A stretch of DNA of 64,000 bases from an uncultured Clostridia bacterium (lineage in GTDB: Bacteria > Bacillota > Clostridia > Christensenellales > CAG-917): the NCBI GenBank assembly GCA_947625145.1, contig CANQNC010000006.1, forward strand, positions 1 to 64,000. Reading direction: 5' to 3'. Numbering within the stretch: the stretch's first letter is position 1; the number at the start of each line of letters is the position of its first letter. Shown here piece after piece: positions 42,754 to 51,210 of the stretch. Position numbers and translations under genes: made by a program. Below the pieces are notes generated by a model, which was given only the letters and a program-made list of their open reading frames with translations, ran no database searches and was not told the DNA's origin.

Positions 42754-45327
42754 TTAATGCGTTTGGCTCGCTTTGCGCCTTTCAGCGCAAGGGGACCTGT
42801 TCTTTTTGAGGAAGTTGTCCAGCCTTTCGAACACGCCTTCCCAATAGTCGTAATGGCGCTTTGCCACCGCGCGCATCGCAAACACCATTCCGACATAGAT
42901 GGGCAACAGGACCGCGGCAATTGACAAAATGGCTTTGCCCATGTCCCACGTGATGTTGTTGTCGAGTTTGAAGAGGTCGAGGAAGAAGTCGTGGGGCAGG
43001 GGGATGAAGTATACGCCCAAAAAGATGAAGATCATCAGCAGGTATGTCGCAAAGTGCAACCACGTGAAGGGCAGGCTGACCTTTGCAAGCAACATGAAGC
43101 CCACAAAGGCTATGATGAAGATGAACAGCGTGGACATCTGATTCATGTTGAGAGGGGGATGGAAACTGCCCTCGAACAGGTTGCAACACATCAGCACGGC
43201 GATCGCGCCCAGAAGGACAGTCAAGCCGCCGGGCAGGGCGTTGCGCAACACCTTGGGCAAGAAGTGTCCCGTCACGCGGTCGGTGTTTGGCTCAAGCGCG
43301 AGCACTATGGACGGCATGCCTATCGTGACTCCGCCGATTATGGTCAGGTTGGACGGGTCGAAGGGCAGCGCGTTTGGCACAAACAAAAACAGCAACGCGA
43401 TGAAGGTGTTGTAAAGGGTCTTCATCACGTACAGCGCCGCGCTGCGCTCGAGGTTGTTGATGGAGCGTCTGCCCTCGGCGACCACGCGGGGCATGGAGGC
43501 GAAGTTGCTGTCCATCAGCACAAGCGAGCTTACGTTTTTTGCGGCGTCGCTTCCCGAAGCCATGGCGATTGAGCAGTCCGCGGATTTGAGCGCGAGCACG
43601 TCGTTTACGCCGTCTCCCGTCATTGCCACCGTATGACCCGCCGCTTTCAGCGCATTGACGAGCGTCAGCTTTTGATCGGGAAGCACTCTTCCGAAAATGG
43701 TGTACTTTTCCGCCGCTTCCCGCACCTCTTCCTCGGTCGAGAGCGTGGACATGTCAATGATGTTGTCGCAATCTTCAAGCCCCGCGCGCATTGCGACCGC
43801 GCGCACCGTCGCGGGATTGTCGCCCGAGATGATCTTGACCTCCACGCCTTGTTCCTTGAAAAAGCGCAGGGTGTCGGGGGCCTCTTTGCGAATTGTGTCC
43901 GTGATGAACACAAACGCGACGGCTTCAAGCCCCTCGGGCAGGGAGTTTTCGCCGAAATTTGCATTTGAACTTGCCAAAAGCATCACGCGAAAGCCTTTTT
44001 CGGACATTTCCGCGGTTTTTTGTTTGATGTCGTCGGGGGCGTCCCGCAACACAAATTCGGGCGCGCCCAGCACGTAGCTCACGCCGTCGAAACGCGCTCC
44101 GCTCCACTTGCGCTGAGAGGAGAAGGGCACGGTGCCCGTCGCCTCGCGGGAGACTTCCAAAGATTTTGTGTAAAGCCTTATCGCGTTTATGGTGGCGTTG
44201 TCGTCTTTTAAGGCAGAGGTGAAGTCCTTCAAGATTTGCTTCAACTCGTCCTCGCCGCGTCCGCCCAAGGGAAGCACCTCGTTGACGTCCATTGTGCCCT
44301 CGGTGATAGTGCCCGTCTTGTCAAGACAGAGCACGTCCACGCGGGCGAGAGTCTCCACGCAATACAGATCCTGCGCAAGGGTCTTGTGCTTTGAAAGGCG
44401 TATGACGCTTACGCAAAACACTGTTGAGGCAAGCGCAACAAGCCCGCTTGGAATCATGCCGACAACGGAGCCGATCGTCGTGACGACGTACTCGTTCAGG
44501 GTTATGTTTCCGCCGTTGAATTCGCTTCCGCTTTGCAAAAAGTATTTCACCAAAAAAAGCGCTGTGCCTACGGGGACCACCACAAACGCCATCACCTTGA
44601 CGATAAACATCAAGGAGCGCCATATCTCGGAGTTGGGCTTTTTGAAGTATTTCGCGCCCGCGGATATCTTTGAGGCAAAATTGTCCATTCCGACATGCTC
44701 GACTTGCGCCTTCGCGTTGCCCGCCACCACAAACGAGCCCGACATGAGTTTGTCTCCGTTTTGCTTCAAAACCGCGTCCGCCTCGCCCGTGATGAGGCTT
44801 TCGTTGACCTCTATACTGCCTTCCGTGACTATGGCGTCCGCGCAGATCTGACTGCCCGCTTCAAACAACATCACGTCGTCAAGCACGATCTCGGAGACCG
44901 CGATATCAAGTTTTTGTCTGTCGCGTATCACCGTCGCCTTGGGGGCGGAGATGAGAGACAGCTTGTCTATCGTGCGCTTTGCCCTGAGCTCCTGAAAAAT
45001 GCCTATGATCGTGTTGAAAAACACAAGCAACAAAAAGCCGAATTGTCCCACGGCGTTCAAAATGTTGCCCTTCCAATCCACAACGAAGCACAATATGACC
45101 GCAAGCAGGATAAAGACAAAATTGAAAAACGTGAATATGTTTTCACTCAAAATTTGCGCGACGGATTTTGTTTTGATGTTCTGATCGCCGTTGACCTTTC
45201 CTTCCTTCACGCGCGCGGCGACCTCCTCCGAGGACAGCCCGATCTCGGGATCTGTGCGCGCTCTCGGAGCCTCTTCCTCTTTTTCGGCGGACAGGACGTC
45301 CTCTTTCACTGCTTCGGAATCCTCCAT
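42754..45327 (-). CDS. P-type cation-transporting ATPase, HAD-IC family (CtpE-like)
   Basis: An 857-residue ion pump. The phosphorylation motif is C-L-D-K-T-G-T-I-T-E-G, the hinge is T-G-D-G-V-N-D-V-L-A-L-K-S-A-D-C, and the dephosphorylation motif in the actuator is S-L-I-T-G-E-A-D. The helix-4 transport motif reads I-P-S-G-L. The shortened nucleotide domain and the C-terminal membrane block fit the CtpE-like group linked with calcium, but the ion is not certain. A much longer frame is open upstream; ATG 45325-45327 with SD GAGGG is preferred. It diverges from a lipoprotein gene. Confidence 0.88.
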   Translation of the reverse strand: MEDSEAVKEDVLSAEKEEEAPRARTDPEIGLSSEEVAARVKEGKVNGDQNIKTKSVAQILSENIFTFFNFVFILLAVILCFVVDWKGNILNAVGQFGFLLLVFFNTIIGIFQELRAKRTIDKLSLISAPKATVIRDRQKLDIAVSEIVLDDVMLFEAGSQICADAIVTEGSIEVNESLITGEADAVLKQNGDKLMSGSFVVAGNAKAQVEHVGMDNFASKISAGAKYFKKPNSEIWRSLMFIVKVMAFVVVPVGTALFLVKYFLQSGSEFNGGNITLNEYVVTTIGSVVGMIPSGLVALASTVFCVSVIRLSKHKTLAQDLYCVETLARVDVLCLDKTGTITEGTMDVNEVLPLGGRGEDELKQILKDFTSALKDDNATINAIRLYTKSLEVSREATGTVPFSSQRKWSGARFDGVSYVLGAPEFVLRDAPDDIKQKTAEMSEKGFRVMLLASSNANFGENSLPEGLEAVAFVFITDTIRKEAPDTLRFFKEQGVEVKIISGDNPATVRAVAMRAGLEDCDNIIDMSTLSTEEEVREAAEKYTIFGRVLPDQKLTLVNALKAAGHTVAMTGDGVNDVLALKSADCSIAMASGSDAAKNVSSLVLMDSNFASMPRVVAEGRRSINNLERSAALYVMKTLYNTFIALLFLFVPNALPFDPSNLTIIGGVTIGMPSIVLALEPNTDRVTGHFLPKVLRNALPGGLTVLLGAIAVLMCCNLFEGSFHPPLNMNQMSTLFIFIIAFVGFMLLAKVSLPFTWLHFATYLLMIFIFLGVYFIPLPHDFFLDLFKLDNNITWDMGKAILSIAAVLLPIYVGMVFAMRAVAKRHYDYWEGVFERLDNFLKKNRSPCAERRKASQTH

Positions 45328-45471
45328 ACAACCCTCTTGAAGAATGCTTAGCCGTTTTGTCATTCGGCATAATAGACATATTATAATAAAACAATATAAC
45401 ACAGCGCGCGAAAAAGTGCAATTGTTTGGGCGCAGGTTATATTCGGCTGAGTTCAAACATATCCTTTTGAC

Positions 45472-46134
45472 ATGAAAAAGAAACTGCTTTTCAGCCTTTT
45501 GGCGATCTTGATTGTGGCAACGCTCCCGCTTCTTGCGGCGTGCAATCGGCAGGACGAGACCGAGCCCAAGTCCAACATATGCCGCGAAACGCTCTCCTTT
45601 TATGCAGGCGAAAACGAAAATTTTTCCGCTACGGTGGAATTCGGCAGGCGGGAAAAGCAATTCATCGCCGACGGCAAGGCGACGGACGTGACGGACTTCG
45701 TTCAGCTTACTGTCGTCCCCTTAAAAAGCGGGGAATATGACGCGATAGCCTACGAACTCAAAGCGGAGGACAAGAGCTTGTCCGGCACGCTTGAAAAGCC
45801 CTCGCACGGCGAGTACAATGCGATCGTGACTTTGGATTTCGCTCCGACTTCCATTTGCCTCAACGCAGGGGAAACCTCATGCGAGATCCCTCTTGCAAAC
45901 GTACTGACAGACTGCCTCAGCGCGGACGACGCCATAAACATCGCAAAAGACGCGTTCAAGGACAGACTGGAAAAGGAAGCCGCGGACGGCAAGCCCGAGC
46001 GCGAGATATATCTCAAACTGATCACGGGTGACCGCAAGACCTATTACTATTATGTCTCGTTTATCGGGGAAGGAGTGGACTATTGGGCGGCGCTCGTGTC
46101 GCCGACGGACGGCGAAGTCGTTTCCCGCAAATAG
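45472..46134 (+). CDS. Lipoprotein with PepSY-like C-terminal region
   Basis: A 220-residue lipoprotein. The signal peptide M-K-K-K-L-L-F-S-L-L ends in lipobox L-A-A-C (Cys 24). Near the C-terminus, A-I-N-I-A-K-D-A-F followed by Y-Y-Y-Y-V-S-F and A-L-V-S-P-T-D-G-E-V-V-S resembles a PepSY-type fold, so an extracytoplasmic inhibitory or chaperone role is possible. No SD is seen; TATCCT lies 6 bases before ATG, a weak leaderless candidate. It is divergent from the P-type ATPase. Confidence 0.75.
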   Translation: MKKKLLFSLLAILIVATLPLLAACNRQDETEPKSNICRETLSFYAGENENFSATVEFGRREKQFIADGKATDVTDFVQLTVVPLKSGEYDAIAYELKAEDKSLSGTLEKPSHGEYNAIVTLDFAPTSICLNAGETSCEIPLANVLTDCLSADDAINIAKDAFKDRLEKEAADGKPEREIYLKLITGDRKTYYYYVSFIGEGVDYWAALVSPTDGEVVSRK

Positions 46135-46138
46135 GTAA

Positions 46139-46166
46139 AACGCCTCGCGGATTTCCGCGGGGCGTT
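46139..46166 (+). terminator. Hairpin after the PepSY-like lipoprotein
   Basis: Stem AACGCCTCGCGG / CCGCGGGGCGTT with loop ATTT, 5 bases after the stop; only a short T-rich run follows. Confidence 0.65.
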
Positions 46167-46407
46167 GCATTTTCAGTTTCCTCTTCGCGTGTTCTGCTGC
46201 GCGAGATCGCCTCATACAAGCGCAAAAAGCGCAAGGGTTTTTCTCCGCGCCGTATTTTGATCTCAAAACTTGACGGAGTTTTGCGGGGAGTATACAATGA
46301 AAAGGTCAAAGATGCGGCATACGCCGAAGCGCTCACAAATTGGCAAATTGTCTTAGGGCGCGCCGCGAAAGCGCCGTCTTTGCAAATACGGACCTTTTCG
46401 GAAAGAT

Positions 46408-47325
46408 ATGAACGAAGCGATCAGCGTAAAAGGACTTAAAAAATCATACGGCGACGTGGAGGCCGTAAAAGGCATAGACTTCCTTGTGGAAGAGGGGAGT
46501 CTGTTCGCCTTTTTGGGGGAAAACGGCGCGGGCAAATCCACCACGATCAACATACTTTGCACTCTGTTGCCCATGGACGAGGGCGAGGTGAAAATTTGCG
46601 GCTTCGACTTGAAAAGCCGACCCGACGAGGTACGCAAGCGCATAGGCGTGGTGTTTCAAGGTTCGGTTTTGGACAAGAGGCTGAGCGTGAAGGAAAACCT
46701 GTCCACAAGGGCGGCGTTTTACGGACTTCGCGGGGACGCCAAAAAGAAGAGGCTGTCCGAGCTTTGCGAGTTCCTCGGCCTCGGGGACTTCTTCAACAGG
46801 GCTTACGGAAAGCTCAGCGGCGGACAGCGCAGAAGAGCGGACGTCGCAAGGGGATTGCTCAACGACCCGCGCGTGCTCTTTTTGGACGAGCCTACGACGG
46901 GGCTGGATCCGCAAACGCGCAGGACTGTCTGGGGGCTTATCCACAAACTTCGCAAGGAGACGGGGCTGACAGTCTTTCTCACCACGCACTATATGGAAGA
47001 GGCGGAGGACGCGGACAGAGTGGTCATCCTCGACGAGGGCGCTATCGTCGCGGAGGGCACGCCCGTGCAACTCAAAAACGAGTACAGCTCGGACTTCATA
47101 CGCGTGCATGCCGAGCGCTCCGCCGATTTGGACGCGCGGTTTGAGCGCTACGGTTTCGAGTACGTCTCGGGCTTTTACAAACTTCCCGTTCGGGACGCGG
47201 ACGCGGCGAAAAAATTCGTCTTTGACAACGGGGATGTCTTGCGCGATTTCGAGATCGTCAAGGGAAATATGGACGACGTGTTTTTGTCCGTTACGGGCAA
47301 GAGGATATCGGGAGGGGAAAGATGA
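46408..47325 (+). CDS. ABC transporter ATP-binding protein, DrrA/daunorubicin-resistance type
   Basis: A 305-residue ATPase. Walker A G-E-N-G-A-G-K-S-T is at residues 37-45, signature L-S-G-G-Q at 136-140, Walker B V-L-F-L-D-E at 156-161, and the switch T-T-H-Y-M-E-E-A. The C-terminal extension (D-L-D-A-R-F and N-M-D-D-V-F-L-S-V-T-G) is typical of DrrA-like exporters. The start has GGAAAG upstream. Its stop overlaps the permease start (ATGA), so the pair forms a two-gene exporter. The substrate is unknown. Confidence 0.94.
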   Translation: MNEAISVKGLKKSYGDVEAVKGIDFLVEEGSLFAFLGENGAGKSTTINILCTLLPMDEGEVKICGFDLKSRPDEVRKRIGVVFQGSVLDKRLSVKENLSTRAAFYGLRGDAKKKRLSELCEFLGLGDFFNRAYGKLSGGQRRRADVARGLLNDPRVLFLDEPTTGLDPQTRRTVWGLIHKLRKETGLTVFLTTHYMEEAEDADRVVILDEGAIVAEGTPVQLKNEYSSDFIRVHAERSADLDARFERYGFEYVSGFYKLPVRDADAAKKFVFDNGDVLRDFEIVKGNMDDVFLSVTGKRISGGER

Positions 47326-48287
47326 ATCTGCTTGGAAATCTTGTGCGCCGCGGGCTAAAACTCTATCTTTCGGACAAGATGGCGGTGTTCTTGTCCCTGC
47401 TTTCCCCTATCATCATAATATTCCTCTATCTCATGTTTTTGGGCAATATTCAGTATGACTCCGTGATGGCGGCGCTTGACGGGCTCAAAGTCGGCGACGA
47501 CGCCGTGCACGCCTTCATAGACGGCTGGATGCTCGCGGGCGCGCTTGGCACGTCCTGCGTCACCGTCTCATTTTGCGCGCAGTATATCATGATCGCGGAC
47601 AGGGAGAGCGGGGCGCTCGGCGACATGCTGACATCTCCCATAGACCGCCGCTTGCTCAGCGTAAGCTATCTCATCGTCAATTTTGTCATCACGCTTGTGA
47701 TCGTGGGGATAGTGTGCGCGCTGTCCCTTGTGTATATCGCGATCGCGGGGTGGTATATGAGCGCCGCGGACGTGGGCAAGCTGATAGGCATATTGTTGAT
47801 ATCCGTGCTGTGTTCAAGCCTGTTTACGACGGTCGTGTGCATGTTTATCCGCACGCAGTCCGCGCACGGCGGCGCAAGCGGCATACTCAGCGCCGCGATA
47901 GGGTTTTTCATAGGCGCGTACATGCCCGTCTCCGTGTTCCCCAAAGCCATACAATATTTCGTCGCGCTCATTCCGTCCTCGTACAGCGCGGGCATTTTGC
48001 GCAATATCTTCATGCGAGGCGCGCTCGAAGGCGTCGTCCGCGACATTCCCGCCGCCGCGGCGGAGACAGTGAGACAGAATTTGATGCAGAACTTTTCCAT
48101 GCAAATGGACGCGTTCGGCAACACTGTGGGAGAGGGCAAAATGTGGATGATCTTGGGGATAGGCATTGCCATATTCGCCGTCGTCTACGTCGTCAATTAC
48201 GCCGTCCGCCAAAAGACGGGCACGCTGTTTGCCTGCGCGAGTTTGCCGCAGCGGAAGAAAAAGAGCCTGCCGTCCGAGCAAAATTGA
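47322..48287 (+). CDS. ABC-2 type permease, DrrB-like
   Basis: A 321-residue membrane protein with six main hydrophobic segments, starting with one at about residues 20-42, then a large loop, and the group near residues 120-230. It has a final helix near 275-295 and the N-S-Y pattern of ABC-2 permeases (P-S-S-Y-S-A-G-I-L). ATG 47322 overlaps the stop of the ATPase gene, so the two are translationally coupled. It is the membrane partner of the DrrA-like ATPase. The basic C-terminus (Q-R-K-K-K) is cytoplasmic. Confidence 0.9.
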   Translation: MNLLGNLVRRGLKLYLSDKMAVFLSLLSPIIIIFLYLMFLGNIQYDSVMAALDGLKVGDDAVHAFIDGWMLAGALGTSCVTVSFCAQYIMIADRESGALGDMLTSPIDRRLLSVSYLIVNFVITLVIVGIVCALSLVYIAIAGWYMSAADVGKLIGILLISVLCSSLFTTVVCMFIRTQSAHGGASGILSAAIGFFIGAYMPVSVFPKAIQYFVALIPSSYSAGILRNIFMRGALEGVVRDIPAAAAETVRQNLMQNFSMQMDAFGNTVGEGKMWMILGIGIAIFAVVYVVNYAVRQKTGTLFACASLPQRKKKSLPSEQN

Positions 48288-48347
48288 CTCACTGTTCCGA
48301 TTTGCCTATTCTAATATCATGATTTTGTCTGTTTTTATATCGCGATT

Positions 48348-48422
48348 TGCAAATCCGAATTTTCGGATTTGTCAATTCGTATATCGCAATTTGTCAATTC
48401 TTATATTGAGATATGTCAATTC
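48348..48422 (+). repeat. 22-bp phased TGTCAATTC repeats
   Basis: TGTCAATTC at 48370, 48392 and 48414, exactly 22 bases apart, with a diverged copy at 48348. Each is followed by TATATYG-like sequence. It lies in the spacer between converging genes (48287 and 48642); nothing else is seen there besides a terminator. Confidence 0.85.
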
Positions 48423-48512
48423 TCATCTTGCGATTTTTCAATAGGTGTTCAAAACTTTTGCAAACTTATTTTTTGTTTCCCGCACTTTTTTGTTTTATGA
48501 GTTGTTCCCGCC

Positions 48513-48559
48513 CGTTTCGAGCGCAAAGATCAAAGGCTAGTCAACCTTACAAGCCTATT
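48513..48559 (-). terminator. Terminator element of the YkvI-like gene
   Basis: The minus strand forms AGGCTTGT / ACTAGCCT and then a T-rich stretch. It is the second copy of the 47-bp element at 42569-42615. Confidence 0.6.
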
Positions 48560-48641
48560 GCATGACGACAATTCGATATTCTATTCGATATTCTATGCGA
48601 GAGCAACATTCGGCGCGAGAGCAAAAGGCAAGCCCGCGTCT

Positions 48642-49661
48642 TTACGTGCTTTTGTATTTAAGGCGGCGATTTCGTCTTTCGCCGAGCTGACGTTTGAGTT
48701 TAAGCGCGCAATAGGCAAGCAGTTTCAGCGCGATAAGCGCGGTCAGCGCAACGCCGCACCAGCTTATCACGGGATACATTGAGTCCACGATCGCATCGAA
48801 GCCAACAAAGCTGATGGGGTAGGCTATCAAAAGGCAGAAGAACACGACGAATGCCCTCATGCCGTCTCCGCCAAGCGCGGACAGCCGTTTCGTCTCGGCA
48901 AGCGTGAGCCGCACCCTGTCCGACACCAATTTGAGAGAGGACACAAGCGTCGTAAAGATCGCAGTCGCTATCAATATTCCGCACAGCCACTTCAGCCCGA
49001 AGCGCTCCGCAACGCCGAGCACGGGCATGGACGAGGTCAATCCGTCCGCAAGCACGACGGTTTGAAGCATAAACAGCAGCCCGAACAGGCTGAGGCAGAT
49101 GATCGCGCAGGAGAGGAATATCTCTTTGTAGCTGAGCTTCGCCCCCTCTTCCGAGAGTATCACGCCGCCCAAAAGCACGTCCAGCCCGCTGTAAAGCAAC
49201 GGCTTGAACATGGAAAAGGGCAGGGAGTAGGGCTGAGGGTCCAGCTTGAAAAAAATGATCGCGACCGACATCACGATCAGCGGCACCATCAACGCGTTGA
49301 CCGCCTTGATTTTTTCTATGCCCAGCACGACTATCGTTCCGCCCACGATCGCCATGACAAGCCCCAAAAGCGGCACGCCCGTCATGGAGCGAAGCACATA
49401 TTCGCTTCCCGCAAGCATGGAGCACAGGGATATCCCCGCCGAAAAGAATATGCCGAAGCGGACGACCTTTCCTTTCGGCACGAGAGACAGCTTGCCCGCG
49501 ATGAGGAAGAGGTATGCGAGCAGAGCCATAAATACGGAAGAAATCGCCACGTTCAAAGGAGACGCGCTCCCGAAAAACAGCGCCAACTCCTTGCCCGAAG
49601 AGAAGCCCGCGCCGATCGCCGTACCGATATACAAAAATGCGACTTTGAGCGATTTTTTCAC
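48642..49661 (-). CDS. YkvI-like membrane transporter
   Basis: A 339-residue protein with about ten membrane helices. The opening Y-I-G-T-A-I-G-A-G-F-S-S-G-K-E matches the YkvI family (APC-type fold, first helix with G-A-G-F-x-S-G). The family is predicted to move amino acids or related solutes with an ion; the substrate is unknown. It starts with GTG at 49661 because no ATG lies at the family N-terminus, and the SD is weak. The basic C-terminus is likely cytoplasmic. It appears to be a single-gene unit. Confidence 0.83.
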   Translation of the reverse strand: MKKSLKVAFLYIGTAIGAGFSSGKELALFFGSASPLNVAISSVFMALLAYLFLIAGKLSLVPKGKVVRFGIFFSAGISLCSMLAGSEYVLRSMTGVPLLGLVMAIVGGTIVVLGIEKIKAVNALMVPLIVMSVAIIFFKLDPQPYSLPFSMFKPLLYSGLDVLLGGVILSEEGAKLSYKEIFLSCAIICLSLFGLLFMLQTVVLADGLTSSMPVLGVAERFGLKWLCGILIATAIFTTLVSSLKLVSDRVRLTLAETKRLSALGGDGMRAFVVFFCLLIAYPISFVGFDAIVDSMYPVISWCGVALTALIALKLLAYCALKLKRQLGERRNRRLKYKST

Positions 49662-49885
49662 CCTAAAATGTATGCGGCGCGCATTGCGCGTATACTTTGC
49701 GGGGAGGAATTTTGTTGATATCTTTTCTTTTTTGCGCTTTACGGCGAGGAACGAAACGCGCTGCGTTTGGGCTTGAAAAACGCGCGTATCCGTCCGTCCA
49801 AAACAAAAAACCGACTGTGCGTTTCCTCTGCGGCGAAAATGCGGATATGCGCGGAAAAAGAGGATAATGCCTTATTTTGCGTACA

Positions 49886-49931
49886 ATAAAACCCCTTTTT
49901 GTCAATTGCGCATGCGTACAAAGGGGTTTTG
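49886..49931 (-). terminator. Terminator of the malic enzyme gene
   Basis: Long inverted repeat AAAACCCCTTT / AAAGGGGTTTT with a loop of about 20 bases, beginning 9 bases after the malic enzyme stop. It has T-rich sequence on both outgoing sides. Between it and 49661 no gene is seen. Confidence 0.75.
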
Positions 49932-49939
49932 TTTTTGCG

Positions 49940-51109
49940 TCAGATCCTCGCGACTCCCGTATCCCGCGCGGCTTTTGCGACCGCGGCGGCGACGGCGGGG
50001 ACCACGCGCTTGTCAAAGGGCAGAGGGATGATGTTTGTTTCGCTGAGCTCCTCGGGCGGAATGAGATCCGCAAGCGCGCGGGAAGCGGCGATCAGCATCT
50101 CTTCGTTTATGTCCTTTGCGCGAACGTCCAACGCGCCTCTGAATATCCCCGGGAAGGCAAGGACGTTGTTGATCTGATTGGGAAGATCGCTTCGTCCCGT
50201 CGCCACGATCCTCGCGCCCGCTTCAAGCGCGACGGACGGCTCTATTTCGGGGGTCGGATTTGCCATCGCAAACACGATCGGGTCCTTTGCCATATGTCTT
50301 ACGTCCTCCGCTTTCAGCGCGCCCGCCGCGCTTACGCCCACAAAGACGTCCGCGCACGTGACGGCGTCCGAAAGCAAGCCTTTTTTGCGGGAGGGATTGG
50401 TGAGCCTCGCAATGCGGCGTTGCGCTTCGTTGAACAAATCGCTGTCCTCCAAGATCCCCGCTTTGTCGCAGACGACAAGTTGTTTTGCGCCGAGTGCAAT
50501 GAGGAAATCCGCGATTGCTATGCCCGCACTCCCCGCGCCGTTTATGACGATATTTGCCGTACGTATGTCCTTGCCCACCACTTTCAGCGCGTTTTGCAAC
50601 GCGGCGGAAAGCACAGTCGCGGTGCCGTGCTGATCGTCGTGAAAGACGGGGACGTCGCACGTTTCCTTCAACCTTGCCTCCACCTCGAAGCAACGGGGGG
50701 CGGAGATGTCCTCAAGATTTATGCCGCCGAAGCTGTTTGAAATGTTGCGGATAGTGTTGACAAGCTCGTCCACGTCCTGCGTGGATACGCAGATCGGAAT
50801 GGCGTCTATGTCCGCAAACTCCTTGAACAGCACGCACTTGCCCTCCATGACGGGCATGCCCGCTTCGGGGCCTATGTTGCCAAGCCCGAGTATGGCGGAG
50901 CCGTCCGTGACGACGGCGACCGTATTGTGACGCCTTGTCATCTCATAGCTTAGGGACGGGTCCTCTTTGATGGCGAGGCAGGGGCCCGCAACGCCCGGCG
51001 TGTAGGCGAGGGACAACGCCTCTTTGCCGTCTATCTTGACCCTTGAGGAGACTTCCAGCTTCCCCTTCCACTCCAGATGCTTTTTGCAAGACAGTGATTG
51101 ATAGTCCAT
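49940..51109 (-). CDS. Malic enzyme (malate dehydrogenase, oxaloacetate-decarboxylating)
   Basis: A 389-residue short-form bacterial malic enzyme making pyruvate, CO2 and NAD(P)H from malate. Family marks are S-L-A-Y-T-P-G-V-A near residue 33, T-D-G-S-A-I-L-G-L-G-N-I-G near 69, F-H-D-D-Q-H-G-T-A near 156, the nucleotide fold G-A-G-S-A-G-I-A-I-A near 191, and A-M-A-N-P-T-P-E near 282. SD AAAGGAG precedes the start. It is divergent from fumarase across about 100 bases, so malate made or used by fumarase meets this enzyme. NAD versus NADP use is not decided. Confidence 0.94.
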   Translation of the reverse strand: MDYQSLSCKKHLEWKGKLEVSSRVKIDGKEALSLAYTPGVAGPCLAIKEDPSLSYEMTRRHNTVAVVTDGSAILGLGNIGPEAGMPVMEGKCVLFKEFADIDAIPICVSTQDVDELVNTIRNISNSFGGINLEDISAPRCFEVEARLKETCDVPVFHDDQHGTATVLSAALQNALKVVGKDIRTANIVINGAGSAGIAIADFLIALGAKQLVVCDKAGILEDSDLFNEAQRRIARLTNPSRKKGLLSDAVTCADVFVGVSAAGALKAEDVRHMAKDPIVFAMANPTPEIEPSVALEAGARIVATGRSDLPNQINNVLAFPGIFRGALDVRAKDINEEMLIAASRALADLIPPEELSETNIIPLPFDKRVVPAVAAAVAKAARDTGVARI

Positions 51110-51129
51110 AAAAACGCTCCTTTGCGGAT

Positions 51130-51158
51130 ATTATATCGCAATAAGACAATTTGCACAA
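51130..51158 (-). promoter_or_regulatory. SigA promoter of the malic enzyme gene
   Basis: Minus strand TTGTGC (51158-51153), 17-base spacer, TATAAT (51135-51130). It is back-to-back with the fumarase promoter. Confidence 0.72.
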
Positions 51159-51175
51159 CTCATTGCTTCAAAGTG

Positions 51176-51204
51176 TTGAAATATGGCGAGATTTTTAGTA
51201 TAAT
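51176..51204 (+). promoter_or_regulatory. SigA promoter of fumarase alpha, leaderless geometry
   Basis: TTGAAA (51176-51181), 17-base spacer, TATAAT (51199-51204), then 6 bases to ATG 51211. The divergent malic enzyme -35 box is only 17 bases away. Confidence 0.78.
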
Positions 51205-51210
51205 CGGCGC

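Noticed and set aside
45328-45660. N-terminal extension of the P-type ATPase
   Set aside because: It would run through the divergent lipoprotein start and promoter region; ATG 45327 has an SD and fits the family.
42569-48559. Pair of small mobile elements (MITE-like)
   Set aside because: The shared 47-bp sequence forms a hairpin plus T-run behind minus-strand genes, and no terminal repeats or target duplications are visible; a terminator explains it better.
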